DNA of 64,000 nt from Chitinophaga rupis (lineage in GTDB: Bacteria; Bacteroidota; Bacteroidia; Chitinophagales; Chitinophagaceae): the NCBI RefSeq assembly GCF_900109685.1, contig NZ_FOBB01000002.1, positions 186,001-250,000 of the forward strand, in the 5' to 3' direction. This document shows positions 8,899-17,698 of the stretch, piece after piece. Within the stretch, counting starts at the first letter, position 1. Each line of letters begins with the position of its first letter. Below the pieces are notes generated by a model. The model saw only the letters and a program-made list of their open reading frames with translations. It made no database searches and was not told the DNA's origin. Position numbers and translations under genes: made by a program.

Positions 8899-10059
8899 TT
8901 ATTTTTTGCTTTTAACCACTAAAATTAACATAGACAATGCTGCGCTGATTGCTCCGAAGAAGTAAACGGTGTGATAACCGAACCATAAGGCGATGATTCC
9001 TCCGGTTGGTCCTGCAATACCCAGGGAAACGTCGAAAAACGCAGTATACGCGCCCAATGCGGTTCCGCGCATCTGGGGGCTTACTTTCCGGATAGCCAGA
9101 ACACCCAACGCCGGAAAAACTAATGAGAATCCAACTCCCGTTAAGCTACAGCCTATGATTGCCATTGCTTCGGAAGAGGAAATGCCAATCAGCAGCTGCC
9201 CGGTAATTTCAATAAAAAATGACACCATCGCTACTTTATACCCACCAAATCTATCGGGAAAAGAAGCACAAAACACCCGGGTAAGAATGTAGAAACCTCC
9301 GAACGTTAAAAAGGCTAGGGGAGCATTTATCCAGTTTTCTTTCGTGAAAAGCAAAGTTATAAATGAAGAAATGCATGCAAATCCGATAGAAGAAAATGCC
9401 AGCGCCAAGCCCTGATCCGAAATGTGCCCGATCACTTTGTAGAAGGGTGTTCGCCGGTGCGAAAGATCAATGGGTAATTTCGGTAATTTAATGGTACACA
9501 GCCAGCTGATTGCCGGTAAAACAATCATCAAGCCAAATACATAACCAGTTTCCAGTGAAGATGCTAAATAAATGGCTAATGGTGCGCCCAGCGCTATACC
9601 GGCGTACATTGCAATGCCGTTCCAGGTCATTACTTTGCCTGAGTTTTGTTGGCCTGCCAATCCAATTCCCCACGTTAACGCCCCTGTTACGGCTAAACTT
9701 TCTGATATACCGTGTAAAATTCTGGCTATGAATAAAATACCCAAAGCCAATAGATGAAGATCCTTAAAATAGTAACTGGCCAAATAGCTTAAACCTGTAA
9801 CGATTGCTATAACTATACCATATTGATTAGCAGTTTTTGCTCCAGTGGTGTCAGCAATTTTGCCTGCATAAGCCCTGGTGAATAAAGTTGCGATGAATTG
9901 TATGCCCATCGCGGCACCTATGATCAGTGCACTAAAATGGAGTTGAGTTTTTATTAAAGTGGGAACCACTCCCAGTGCCATACCGATGCAGAGGTATATT
10001 GCGAATACTGATATCATTATGGGGGTGATAGACCATATCGATTTGCTTTCTTCTTTCAT
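8899..10059 (-). CDS. MFS transporter (YfcJ/YhhS-like, predicted drug or sugar exporter)
   Basis: The 386-residue protein has twelve predicted helices. The loop between helices 2 and 3 reads TRAYAGKIADTTGAK, the variant of the MFS motif A (G-x-x-x-D-x-x-G) seen in the E. coli YfcJ/YhhS group, and a second copy near the middle reads TRVFCASFPDRFGG. A polytopic inner-membrane proton-coupled exporter is the likely role; the substrate is not inferable. It lies 67 bp downstream of an AraC-type regulator on the same strand, and the two are probably one transcription unit in which the regulator controls the exporter. A loose inverted repeat at 8840-8865 lies downstream but has no T-run. Confidence 0.88.
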   Translation of the reverse strand: MKEESKSIWSITPIMISVFAIYLCIGMALGVVPTLIKTQLHFSALIIGAAMGIQFIATLFTRAYAGKIADTTGAKTANQYGIVIAIVTGLSYLASYYFKDLHLLALGILFIARILHGISESLAVTGALTWGIGLAGQQNSGKVMTWNGIAMYAGIALGAPLAIYLASSLETGYVFGLMIVLPAISWLCTIKLPKLPIDLSHRRTPFYKVIGHISDQGLALAFSSIGFACISSFITLLFTKENWINAPLAFLTFGGFYILTRVFCASFPDRFGGYKVAMVSFFIEITGQLLIGISSSEAMAIIGCSLTGVGFSLVFPALGVLAIRKVSPQMRGTALGAYTAFFDVSLGIAGPTGGIIALWFGYHTVYFFGAISAALSMLILVVKSKK

Positions 10060-10126
10060 GTCTGTAATAATTAATAATTTTACAGATGCAAAATTAGAAA
10101 GCAGCTTTCAATGCAGGAGGTGGCTG

Positions 10127-10981
10127 TTAATGTCTATGATTGGACAAATAATGGTTGTTTTGCCTGAAGGCGCTTGCAGTTATTCCCAGGTTATTCTTGA
10201 AGAATCTCGAAAAATAGGTATGGTCTTCGTACCCAAGCGTAAAAGCGATTTCTTTTACATCCATGTTCGTGTAGAAAAGCAGTCGCTGTGCTTCCAGCAA
10301 TATTTCTTTCTGGATCCAATAGCTGGCTATGAACCCGGTTAGCTCTTTTGTAACTTCATTCAGATATAATGGAGTAATATTCAGTTGGGCCGCATAATCC
10401 TTTACTTGTTTTACCTCCCTGAATTGCTGTTTGATCAGATTTTTAAAAGCAATAACGAGCTGGTATTTATGATTACCCGTTTTTATAGCCATCCCCGGCT
10501 CCGCAATCAAAGAAGCGGCAAATACGCCGGTTAAAGTATGAACGTACGAATGAAGGATAGATTGATAGAATACATTCCCGCCATCTGTTATAAACCGTTG
10601 CAGCAGATCCGCGAGTGTAAAAACAGGATGATCCTCTCCGGCATGTATTACCCGCTGATGGAACACGAAGGAATCTAACGCCATTCTATATTCGCCTGGA
10701 ATCAATTTAGGCTCAATGAAGATCAACCAGCCTTCAGCATTTTTGCTTTCTAAGTAGTGATGTGCCTGACCGGGTGCAACAAAGCATAAAGATATTTGCT
10801 CAAGTGTACACTCCTTGAAGTCAATACTCCAAACAGATAGGCCTTTTCGCTGGAGTATGAACATATAATGGTCATCCCGGTGCGGAATGTCAGGGGACTC
10901 AGCCAATCCTTCAAAAGAAAGGATCTCTATGCCACTGGCAGGCAGCTCATCGTTATGCACTGGTATTTTGTCGGTCATCAA
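10127..10981 (-). CDS. AraC-family transcriptional regulator
   Basis: 284 residues. The N-terminal half is a cupin-like sensing domain (HRDDHYMFILQRKGLSVWSIDFKECTL spans ~36-62). The C-terminal ~100 residues are the AraC/XylS double HTH. The first helix pair lies at VKDYAAQLNITPLYLNEVTKE, and the second at VKEIAFTLGYEDHTYFSRFFKNNLG, ending just before ITASAFR. Length and order are typical of one-component activators responding to small molecules. It is followed after 67 bp by the MFS exporter, suggesting local regulation of efflux. Confidence 0.9.
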   Translation of the reverse strand: MMTDKIPVHNDELPASGIEILSFEGLAESPDIPHRDDHYMFILQRKGLSVWSIDFKECTLEQISLCFVAPGQAHHYLESKNAEGWLIFIEPKLIPGEYRMALDSFVFHQRVIHAGEDHPVFTLADLLQRFITDGGNVFYQSILHSYVHTLTGVFAASLIAEPGMAIKTGNHKYQLVIAFKNLIKQQFREVKQVKDYAAQLNITPLYLNEVTKELTGFIASYWIQKEILLEAQRLLFYTNMDVKEIAFTLGYEDHTYFSRFFKNNLGITASAFRQNNHYLSNHRH

Positions 10982-11081
10982 TCTAACATTGTCTATTTAC
11001 AAAGCTAAAAAAATCTTGTATTTGTTGCCTTATTTGTACGGCTGCCGGCAAATTCGACCGGAGTGAAATTTCGAACGTAAA

Positions 11082-11804
11082 TCACTTGCCCACCATCTTT
11101 TTTGTTACAAATTCGCTGAAAAAGAAATCCCTGTAAATATTTCCGATAGGGATCTCGTTTGTACCTATGTACACCGTGTTATTATCCACAGAACCGATAT
11201 GCTTAGCATTGATGATATAGGATTTACTTACTCTCACAAACATATCTTTTGGTAATTGATCGTAGATGGTTTTGATATTCATCGCCGTAATTACCTTCTG
11301 ATTTTCGCTGTGCATCACGACATAATCTTTTAAACCCTGAATAAAAAGTATGTTATTGAAATGGACTTTAAAAATCCTCCGGTCTGCTTTCACAAAGAAA
11401 AAATCGTCTGCTACCTGTTCGATATTGTTATTAGCGTAATCCGCCTTGAATAATTTGGAGTAGGTGTGGGCCTTTTCAACCGCCTTTTGGAAACGTTCCA
11501 ATTTTATGGGTTTTATCAGGTAGTCAATCGCATCTACTTCGTAGCTGTCGGTAGCAAATTCAGGATAGGCGGTTGTAAAGATCACAAATGTTTCCTTGGG
11601 AATGGACCGGGCAAATTCAATTCCGTTTATTCCCGGCATTTGTATGTCAAGAAATATTAATTCAACTGTATTGCTTTCTATAAAATTGGTGACGGTTTCG
11701 GGGCTGTTGAACGAACCGGTTAAATTTAAATTACCGGTTTGGTTAATCAACATCGCTATGGCTTCTCTTGCCAGCGGTTCATCATCTATAATAATACAGT
11801 TCAT
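11082..11804 (-). CDS. LytTR-family response regulator
   Basis: The start ATG at 11804 gives MNCIIIDDEPLAREAI, the canonical receiver-domain opening, and overlaps the TGA of the upstream kinase in an ATGA arrangement. An earlier in-frame ATG at 11828 would only add eight residues inside the kinase gene. Of 240 residues, 1-120 form the receiver with the acidic pair IIDDE, phospho-acceptor Asp in FLDIQMPG and the switch Lys in YLIKPI. The C-terminal ~100 residues are a LytTR DNA-binding domain (RRIFKVHFNNILFIQGLKDYV, then FVRVSKSYIIN). It forms a two-component pair with the adjoining LytS-like kinase and probably controls the divergent TonB receptor through the 21-bp-period direct repeat at 12861-12894. 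Confidence 0.94.
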   Translation of the reverse strand: MNCIIIDDEPLAREAIAMLINQTGNLNLTGSFNSPETVTNFIESNTVELIFLDIQMPGINGIEFARSIPKETFVIFTTAYPEFATDSYEVDAIDYLIKPIKLERFQKAVEKAHTYSKLFKADYANNNIEQVADDFFFVKADRRIFKVHFNNILFIQGLKDYVVMHSENQKVITAMNIKTIYDQLPKDMFVRVSKSYIINAKHIGSVDNNTVYIGTNEIPIGNIYRDFFFSEFVTKKMVGK

Positions 11805-12808
11805 AGCTTTATGGTTAGGGTTACGCAATACCTTTCTGAGTCATCTTCGATATTTAAACGATGTGTTGCCGGGAACAAAAGTTCCAGTCTTCGCTTAACG
11901 TTTATCAGCCCCAATCCGCCGGTTTCATTAACGGATCTAAGCATTGGTTTGGAGTTGATACATTTAAAGAAAAGCTCACCGTCCCTGACATCGAAATACA
12001 GGTTTACATAAGACGGTTTTGTTGCATCATTGTTATGCTTCACAGCATTTTCCACAAACGAAATGAACAGCAAAGGAGGAATTTGCACGCCGCTCAGATT
12101 TCCCTCTTTTGAAATCAGGAAATCAAAACTATCCCGCCTTACTTTCTCCAAATTTAAAAGATCTTCTAAGAAATGAATGTCCGAAGTCAGCAACACCTTA
12201 TCTCTTGCACTGTCATAAAGCTGGTAGCGAAGCAGATCGCTCAGCTTCATTAAAACCTGTGAGGCCTTATCGGGGTCTTTCTTCGTTAGCACATTGGCAT
12301 TGTTTAGCATATTAAACAAAAAATGCGGGTTGATCTGGTTTTTCAATTGTTCCAGTTCTGCATAAGTTTTCGACTGTTTCAGCTCGTAGATCAATTGCTT
12401 GTCCATCATTCCCTTCTGAAACAGTTTTATGGAAGATGAAGCCGCTAACAGCAGCACGGTAAGGAAAGAGAAAAGCGGGATATTCAGCCCGTTTTCTTTG
12501 TTAAAAGGATTGAAGAAATAACCACAAACAGCCACTACAACAATAATGCTGATCACAGATAAACAGTATTCAATATTTCTATTCCTGAACAAAAACTTTG
12601 GCACCAGCACATACATATTTACATAGAACAAAATAATAAAGTATACAAATATCGCTACCGGGTTGGCAATAATGGAGCGGCTGTTGTACAGCACAGCACC
12701 TATAGAAACAATGAGCAGCAGATGCCGGAATATCCTGCGGTCAGGTGAGACCAGGAAACGGAAAAGTACGTTTTCGCTGATAAGCTGCTGATGGGTAGAA
12801 TCATTCAT
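11801..12808 (-). CDS. LytS-type sensor histidine kinase (His_kinase/HATPase)
   Basis: 335 residues. Four hydrophobic helices occupy residues ~25-145, with very short loops and no separate sensor domain, so the signal is probably perceived in or at the membrane. A short coiled-coil linker (KQSKTYAELEQLKNQ) leads to the phospho-acceptor motif QINPHFLFNMLNN, the signature of the LytS/YehU class. The C-terminal ATPase shows the N box FVENAVKHN and the G-box TGGLGLINVKRRLELL. The gene ends in the ATGA overlap with its response regulator. It is transcribed divergently from the TonB receptor 247 bp away. Confidence 0.94.
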   Translation of the reverse strand: MNDSTHQQLISENVLFRFLVSPDRRIFRHLLLIVSIGAVLYNSRSIIANPVAIFVYFIILFYVNMYVLVPKFLFRNRNIEYCLSVISIIVVVAVCGYFFNPFNKENGLNIPLFSFLTVLLLAASSSIKLFQKGMMDKQLIYELKQSKTYAELEQLKNQINPHFLFNMLNNANVLTKKDPDKASQVLMKLSDLLRYQLYDSARDKVLLTSDIHFLEDLLNLEKVRRDSFDFLISKEGNLSGVQIPPLLFISFVENAVKHNNDATKPSYVNLYFDVRDGELFFKCINSKPMLRSVNETGGLGLINVKRRLELLFPATHRLNIEDDSERYCVTLTIKL

Positions 12809-12860
12809 TTATAAAATTGTAAAGAACAAACTTAATTTTTAAAGCTGCGATCTGATCTGC

Positions 12861-12894
12861 TTTTATACGAAAGTGTGTTCTTTTTATACGAAAG
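12861..12894. promoter_or_regulatory. Direct repeat, probable LytTR-type operator
   Basis: TTTTATACGAAAG occurs at 12861-12873 and again, identically, at 12882-12894: a 21-bp period, about two helical turns. LytTR domains such as AgrA and ComE are known to bind short direct repeats with about this period. The repeat lies in the divergent space between the LytS/LytTR pair and the TonB receptor, so autoregulation and control of the receptor are both possible. Confidence 0.6.
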
Positions 12895-13011
12895 CAGGAA
12901 GTATTATAAAAACGCATAAGACAAGGAACATATTTTGTAGTGCCCCGGCATACTTTGCTATAAAAGATACCGCATTTGGTATAATTAGAAAAAGGCGGTT
13001 ATCCGAAGGAA

Positions 13012-13019
13012 TAGTTTTG
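13012..13019 (+). promoter_or_regulatory. Candidate -7 element of the TonB receptor gene
   Basis: TAGTTTTG matches the Bacteroidota -7 consensus TAnnTTTG at every fixed position and lies 36 bp before the start codon. No convincing -33 TTTG is seen at the usual spacing, consistent with an activator-dependent promoter. Confidence 0.45.
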
Positions 13020-13055
13020 TGTCCAATTTACAATTGTTAAATCGATTTTTAAAAG

Positions 13056-15428
13056 ATGAGATACAAGATTATCTATATACTGCTGTTCACAGCTATTTCA
13101 TTCGGGGCCTATTCACAGGGGAAAGTCACATTGAGTGGAATAATCACCATGAGAACAAACACTGAAACAATAACCGGCGCAAGTATTTTCATTCCTGAAG
13201 CAAAAGTTTCGGCAGTTACCAATGCGTATGGCTTTTATGCTGTTACCCTGCCCAAAGGAGCATATACAATCGTTATCAGCTGTATAGGATTTGAGAATAT
13301 TGAGGAACATATCTTTCTGACCGGAAACTTCAGGAAGAATTTTTCCATGCTGGAGAAAAGCAAAACTTTAAATGAAGTAGTAATAAGATCCAATAGCTCA
13401 GCAGGCAACATCCGGAAACCGGAAATGAGTGTAAATAAGCTCAGTATTTCCACCATCAGAAAGATGCCGGCAGTTATGGGCGAGGTTGATATTTTGAAAG
13501 CTATTCTGCAGCTTCCGGGAGTTTCCACTGCACAGGAAGGAGCCACCGGCTTTAACGTCAGGGGAGGTTCGGTTGATGGCAATTTGATATTGTTAGATGA
13601 AGCCGTTGTGTACAATACTTCACACCTGTTCGGATTTTTCTCCGTTTTTAATGCGGATGTGATTAAAGATCTGAAATTGTATAAAGGTGGAATACCCGCT
13701 AATTTCGGCGGGCGCACTTCCTCTGTTTTGGATATTTATCAAAAGGAAGGGAACAGCAAAGAATATCACATAACGGGTGGAATTGGAGCGGTTTCGAGCA
13801 GATTACTGGCGGAAGGCCCCATTGTAAAAGATAAAGGTTCGTTCGTAGTGGCTGGCCGTACTTCTTATGCTCATTTGTTTCTGAAACTGGCTGATAACCC
13901 CAATGCTGTTTCTTTTTATGATTTGAATGCCAAGCTGAATTATAAGATCAATGGCAATAACCGGCTTTTCCTTTCAGGATATTTTGGCAAGGATAAAATG
14001 GATTTCAGCAATTTTTTCAGCAACAATTATGGGAACTCATTCTTTAATCTTCGTTGGAATCATATCTTTTCCGAGCGATTTTTTTCCAATGCATCGGTCA
14101 TCTACAGTAAGTACGATTATGGCCTGAAGATAAAATATGTTGGCATTGATTGGGCATCGGATATCCGTAATTATAATTTTAAATACGATTTCAACCATCA
14201 TTTGTCTGATAAGCTGGTGTTGAATTATGGCGTTAATTCCATCTACTACCAGTTCAATCCCGGTACCATAAAACCTATGGATTCTACATCGTCTGTCAAT
14301 GCTGACCAGATTGAGAAAAAGTATGCCTGGGAAAATGCATTGTATATCAGTGCTGAGCAAAAGCTCACGGATAGAATATCATTGAACTATGGACTGCGAT
14401 ACAGCAATTTTCAACGGCTGGGGCAACAGAATGTAAATAATTATGCCAATGATCAGGCAGTGATCTTCAATCCTGCGCTACAAATTTATGAGGAAGGAAC
14501 GCCCATAAGTATAACACATTACAATAAGAACAAAAAGATCATTGGTTTTGGGAATTTAGAACCACGGCTGGCAGTCTCCTATATCATAAATGAGGGCCAG
14601 TCCATTAAGGCGAGCTATAACCGGATGAGCCAGTATATCCATTTAATTTCCAACACCGCTTCGGTCTCTCCGCTCGATATCTGGGCGCCAAGCGACCAAT
14701 ATTTGAAACCCGAAATTCTTGACCAGGTTGCATTGGGCTATTTCAGAGATTTCAGCAATGGAAAATATTCTTTGGAAACAGAGGCTTTTTACAAGAAAAT
14801 TAAAGACAAAGCAGATTACATTGACGGCGCCGAATTGATTGCCAACAAAGCCATAGAACAGGTAATGCTAAACGGGGAGGCAAGGGCTTACGGACTTGAG
14901 GTGATGCTGAAGAAAAATAGCGGAAAGCTCACAGGCTGGCTTTCTTATACGCTTTCTAAAGCAGAGCAGCGCACACCGGGAAGAAATGCAGAAGAACCCG
15001 GCATTAACAACGGCAAATGGTATCGTGCTAATTACGATAAAACGCATAACCTTTCACTTACAGCCGCGTATCAACTGACGAAAAAATGGAGTTTTGGCGG
15101 CCTTTTTACTTACCAAACCGGGAAAGCTGCAACCTATCCCATCGGCAAATATCAGTATCAGGGAATTACGATCGGGAATTACGGAGAGCGAAATATTAAT
15201 TCGCTTCCCGCTTATCATCATTTGGATCTATCGGCAACCTACACCGCAAAACCTGACAGCAAAAAAAGGTGGAAAAGTGAATGGGTGTTTAGTATTTACA
15301 ATGTTTACAATAGAAGCAACGCGGCCTCTATGATGTTTGAGCAAAACAGGGAAACGAGGATGAGCGAAGCAAAGCGGATATCGATATTCAGTATCATTCC
15401 GGGCGTGGCTTACAATTTCAGATTTTAA
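13056..15428 (+). CDS. TonB-dependent receptor with carboxypeptidase-like N-terminal domain
   Basis: 790 residues. After a signal peptide (about residues 1-20, ending GAYSQ) comes a carboxypeptidase-regulatory-like domain (VTLSGIITMRTNTETITGASIFIPE). It is followed by the plug (MPAVMGEVDILKAILQLPGVSTAQEGATGFNVRGG broken across ~137-172) and a C-terminal 22-strand barrel ending in F as outer-membrane proteins do (IPGVAYNFRF). The plug-barrel size is at the small end for the family and there is no STN domain or anti-sigma partner. It should import a scarce ligand across the outer membrane with TonB energy. The gene 16 bp downstream encodes a DUF4249 lipoprotein, a known pairing in Bacteroidota, and the divergent LytS/LytTR system probably controls both. 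Confidence 0.93.
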   Translation: MRYKIIYILLFTAISFGAYSQGKVTLSGIITMRTNTETITGASIFIPEAKVSAVTNAYGFYAVTLPKGAYTIVISCIGFENIEEHIFLTGNFRKNFSMLEKSKTLNEVVIRSNSSAGNIRKPEMSVNKLSISTIRKMPAVMGEVDILKAILQLPGVSTAQEGATGFNVRGGSVDGNLILLDEAVVYNTSHLFGFFSVFNADVIKDLKLYKGGIPANFGGRTSSVLDIYQKEGNSKEYHITGGIGAVSSRLLAEGPIVKDKGSFVVAGRTSYAHLFLKLADNPNAVSFYDLNAKLNYKINGNNRLFLSGYFGKDKMDFSNFFSNNYGNSFFNLRWNHIFSERFFSNASVIYSKYDYGLKIKYVGIDWASDIRNYNFKYDFNHHLSDKLVLNYGVNSIYYQFNPGTIKPMDSTSSVNADQIEKKYAWENALYISAEQKLTDRISLNYGLRYSNFQRLGQQNVNNYANDQAVIFNPALQIYEEGTPISITHYNKNKKIIGFGNLEPRLAVSYIINEGQSIKASYNRMSQYIHLISNTASVSPLDIWAPSDQYLKPEILDQVALGYFRDFSNGKYSLETEAFYKKIKDKADYIDGAELIANKAIEQVMLNGEARAYGLEVMLKKNSGKLTGWLSYTLSKAEQRTPGRNAEEPGINNGKWYRANYDKTHNLSLTAAYQLTKKWSFGGLFTYQTGKAATYPIGKYQYQGITIGNYGERNINSLPAYHHLDLSATYTAKPDSKKRWKSEWVFSIYNVYNRSNAASMMFEQNRETRMSEAKRISIFSIIPGVAYNFRF

Positions 15429-15444
15429 TTCTAACAATATAAAA

Positions 15445-16266
15445 ATGAAAAGTATACTTGAATACCTGACGGTTTTATTTTGTCTTTCTCTGCTGTCTTG
15501 CACAAAAGTAGTGGAAGTGGATCTGGAAACAGCAGAACCGAAGCTGGTAATAGACGCATCCATTGATTGGGTAAAGGGTACGGGCGGCAATGAGCAGAAG
15601 ATCAAACTCTCCACCACAACAGGATATTACAGTACGGCATTTCCTACAGTTTCCGGAGCGGATATCGTTATAACAAATTCCGAAAATACTGTTTTTAGCT
15701 TTATAGAAAATCCCGGTACGGGAGAATATATCTGCTCCAATTTTCATCCGGTTAGGGGGGAAGCTTATACATTAAAAGTAGTTTTAAATGGGGAGATCTA
15801 TACCGCAACCGAAACTTGTATAGGCGTGCCGGATATTGAAAATAATATTGTACAGAATAATGACGGCGGATTTGGAGGTGATGAAGTGGAGATCGAATAC
15901 TACTACCAGGATAATGGCAATGAGGATAATTATTATCTGCACCGTATCCTGTCACCTGTATCAACGTTTCCGGATTATAAAGCAAAGGATGACGGGAACA
16001 GCCAGGGCAACCTGATGCAGGAATATTTTTCGGACAAAGATCTGGAGGCCGGAGACACGATAAACATCAGGCTGTATGGAATTTCCAGGCGATATTATGA
16101 TTATTTCAGAAAGCTGTTAGCAGCATCCGGAGCTGAAGCCGGCCCGTTTCAAACAACACCCGGTTCGGTGAAAGGGAATATCATCAATCAAACCCATTTC
16201 GCAAACTTCGCTTATGGGTATTTCAGATTATCGGAAGTGGACGTAAAGGATTATACGATCCGGTAA
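15445..16266 (+). CDS. DUF4249-family lipoprotein, partner of the TonB receptor
   Basis: 273 residues with a type II signal peptide and a lipobox LLSC at residues ~16-19 (Cys acylated). The opening CTKVVEVDLETAEPKLVIDASIDW region (split at ~19-42) and the later EYYYQDNGNEDNYY segment are characteristic of DUF4249. Members nearly always follow a TonB receptor of this subtype and are presumed surface-exposed ligand-capture lipoproteins analogous to SusD; the biochemical role is not established. The gene begins 16 bp after the receptor stop, so they form one operon. Confidence 0.9.
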   Translation: MKSILEYLTVLFCLSLLSCTKVVEVDLETAEPKLVIDASIDWVKGTGGNEQKIKLSTTTGYYSTAFPTVSGADIVITNSENTVFSFIENPGTGEYICSNFHPVRGEAYTLKVVLNGEIYTATETCIGVPDIENNIVQNNDGGFGGDEVEIEYYYQDNGNEDNYYLHRILSPVSTFPDYKAKDDGNSQGNLMQEYFSDKDLEAGDTINIRLYGISRRYYDYFRKLLAASGAEAGPFQTTPGSVKGNIINQTHFANFAYGYFRLSEVDVKDYTIR

Positions 16267-16351
16267 TTGATCAGGCTCATAGACATCCTTAATACGGTAA
16301 TCTGCGATCGTTATCATGGATCCGTAAATGTTATAGTTTACTTACGGGCAT

Positions 16352-16380
16352 AAAAAAGCCGCCGCTTAAAAGCGGCAGCT
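16352..16380 (-). terminator. Rho-independent terminator of the alcohol dehydrogenase gene
   Basis: On the minus strand AGCTGCCGCT and AGCGGCGGCT pair over ten positions (one G-U) around a TTTA loop, followed at once by TTTTTT (plus-strand A-run 16352-16357). It lies 58-86 bp downstream of the alcohol dehydrogenase stop. Confidence 0.8.
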
Positions 16381-16437
16381 GTATCACATTGCATTTAGGA
16401 ACTATTATTGTGGATTATATGCGGTCTCCACAATTTT

Positions 16438-17472
16438 TTATGGGTTTGAGATCTGCAGCACTGTGCGGCCTTCAATCTCACCCTTTTTCATTTCATCAAA
16501 AATGGTATTAATGTCTTCCAGCTTTCCGGCGTGTACAGTTGCTTTTACTTTACCTTCTACGGCAAAGGAAATAGCTTCCTGCATATCTTTACGGGTGCCG
16601 ACAATAGAACCTCTTACGGTATAGCGGTTTAATACGGTTTCAAAAATGGGGAGGTCAAAGCTGCCCGGCGGCAGGCCGTTCAGGGAAATAGTACCTTTTC
16701 TGCGCAGTGCAGAAATGCCCTGTTTAAAAGCAATAGGCGATACGGCTGTAACCAGCACGCCATGCATACCGCCGGTTTCCTTCTTCAGTTTAATACCGGG
16801 TTCTCCCTCTCTTGCATTAACAGTAATGTCGGCGCCCAGTTTTTTAGCCAGCGCCAGCTTATCGTCCGATACATCTATTGCGGCTACATGAAGCCCCATT
16901 GCTTTGGCATATTGCACCGCCAGGTGCCCAAGCCCGCCTATACCGGATATAGCCACCCATTCTCCGGGTTTGGTATCTGTTTCTTTCAATCCCTTATACA
17001 CGGTTACGCCAGCGCAAACTATTGGCGCTATCTCCAGGAAGTTAATGCCGGCAGGAAAGTGTGCTACATAACGTGCATCAGCTACCACGTATTCTGCATA
17101 ACCGCCGTCCACGCTATAACCGCCGTTCTGCTGACCTTCACAAAGCGTTTCCCAGCCGGTAATGCAATAATCGCAGCAACCGCAGGCGCTGTATAACCAG
17201 GGCACGCCCACAATATCACCCTCTTTAACATTCTTAACACTACGGCCCAGCGCTTCCACATATCCAATAGCTTCATGGCCCGGTATCAGGGGTAGCTTGG
17301 GCTTTACCGGCCAGTCGCCCTGGCAGGCATGCAGGTCTGTATGGCAAACGCCGCAGGTTACAACACGTACCAGGATCTCGTTTTCACCGGGTTCTTTAAC
17401 CGGCACCTGCTCTATTTGCAGAGGTGCACCGAAGGCATGAATAACTGCGGCTTTCATTGTTTTAGGCAACAT
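16438..17472 (-). CDS. adhP: Zinc-dependent alcohol dehydrogenase, AdhP-like
   Basis: 344 residues of the medium-chain dehydrogenase family. The catalytic zinc site is visible in CGVCHTDLHACQGDWP and GHEAIGYVE, the structural zinc in four Cys of CGCCDYCITGWETLC, and the NAD(P) Rossmann motif in GIGGLGHLAVQYAK. It reversibly oxidises primary alcohols to aldehydes and can act as an ethanol or aldehyde reductase to recycle NADH when respiration fails. The start MLPKTMKAAV is usual for this group; an alternative Met lies five codons in. The upstream space carries a paired palindrome (17559-17592), linking it to the island-wide regulon. It is divergent from a USP gene. Confidence 0.95.
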   Translation of the reverse strand: MLPKTMKAAVIHAFGAPLQIEQVPVKEPGENEILVRVVTCGVCHTDLHACQGDWPVKPKLPLIPGHEAIGYVEALGRSVKNVKEGDIVGVPWLYSACGCCDYCITGWETLCEGQQNGGYSVDGGYAEYVVADARYVAHFPAGINFLEIAPIVCAGVTVYKGLKETDTKPGEWVAISGIGGLGHLAVQYAKAMGLHVAAIDVSDDKLALAKKLGADITVNAREGEPGIKLKKETGGMHGVLVTAVSPIAFKQGISALRRKGTISLNGLPPGSFDLPIFETVLNRYTVRGSIVGTRKDMQEAISFAVEGKVKATVHAGKLEDINTIFDEMKKGEIEGRTVLQISNP

Positions 17473-17527
17473 GGATCATATATTTATAGGTGAATAATGG
17501 TGATGTTTCTTTACTTAAAAGTGTATG

Positions 17528-17592
17528 TAAAAGAACACATGGTTGACGGTTTATGGAATGATGGCTGTCAATAAACGGAATGACAGTTATCA
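17528..17592 (-). promoter_or_regulatory. Paired TGAY-N4-RTCA operators of the alcohol dehydrogenase promoter
   Basis: TGATGGCTGTCA (17559-17570) and TGACAGTTATCA (17581-17592) both fit the consensus fully and start 22 bp apart. Reading the minus strand, 27 nt from the start of the proximal half-site lies TTCTTTTA (17535-17528), a weak match to TAnnTTTG. Confidence 0.75.
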
Positions 17593-17617
17593 GCGGGATG
17601 GTTTGCCATCCTATGAC

Positions 17618-17682
17618 TGACTACGATCAGCCCCTGCTCTAATGGCGGTCATAGCACCCTCCTTCATACATTCATATTTTGC
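17618..17682 (+). promoter_or_regulatory. Paired operators and -7 element of the first USP gene
   Basis: TGACTACGATCA (17618-17629) and TAATGGCGGTCA (17640-17651) start 22 bp apart. The proximal GTCA begins 27 nt before TATTTTGC (17675-17682), a -7-like element 17 bp before the ATG. The distal site is perfect; the proximal site is degenerate only in its promoter-distal half. Confidence 0.85.
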
Positions 17683-17698
17683 GCTAAAGAATTTCATC

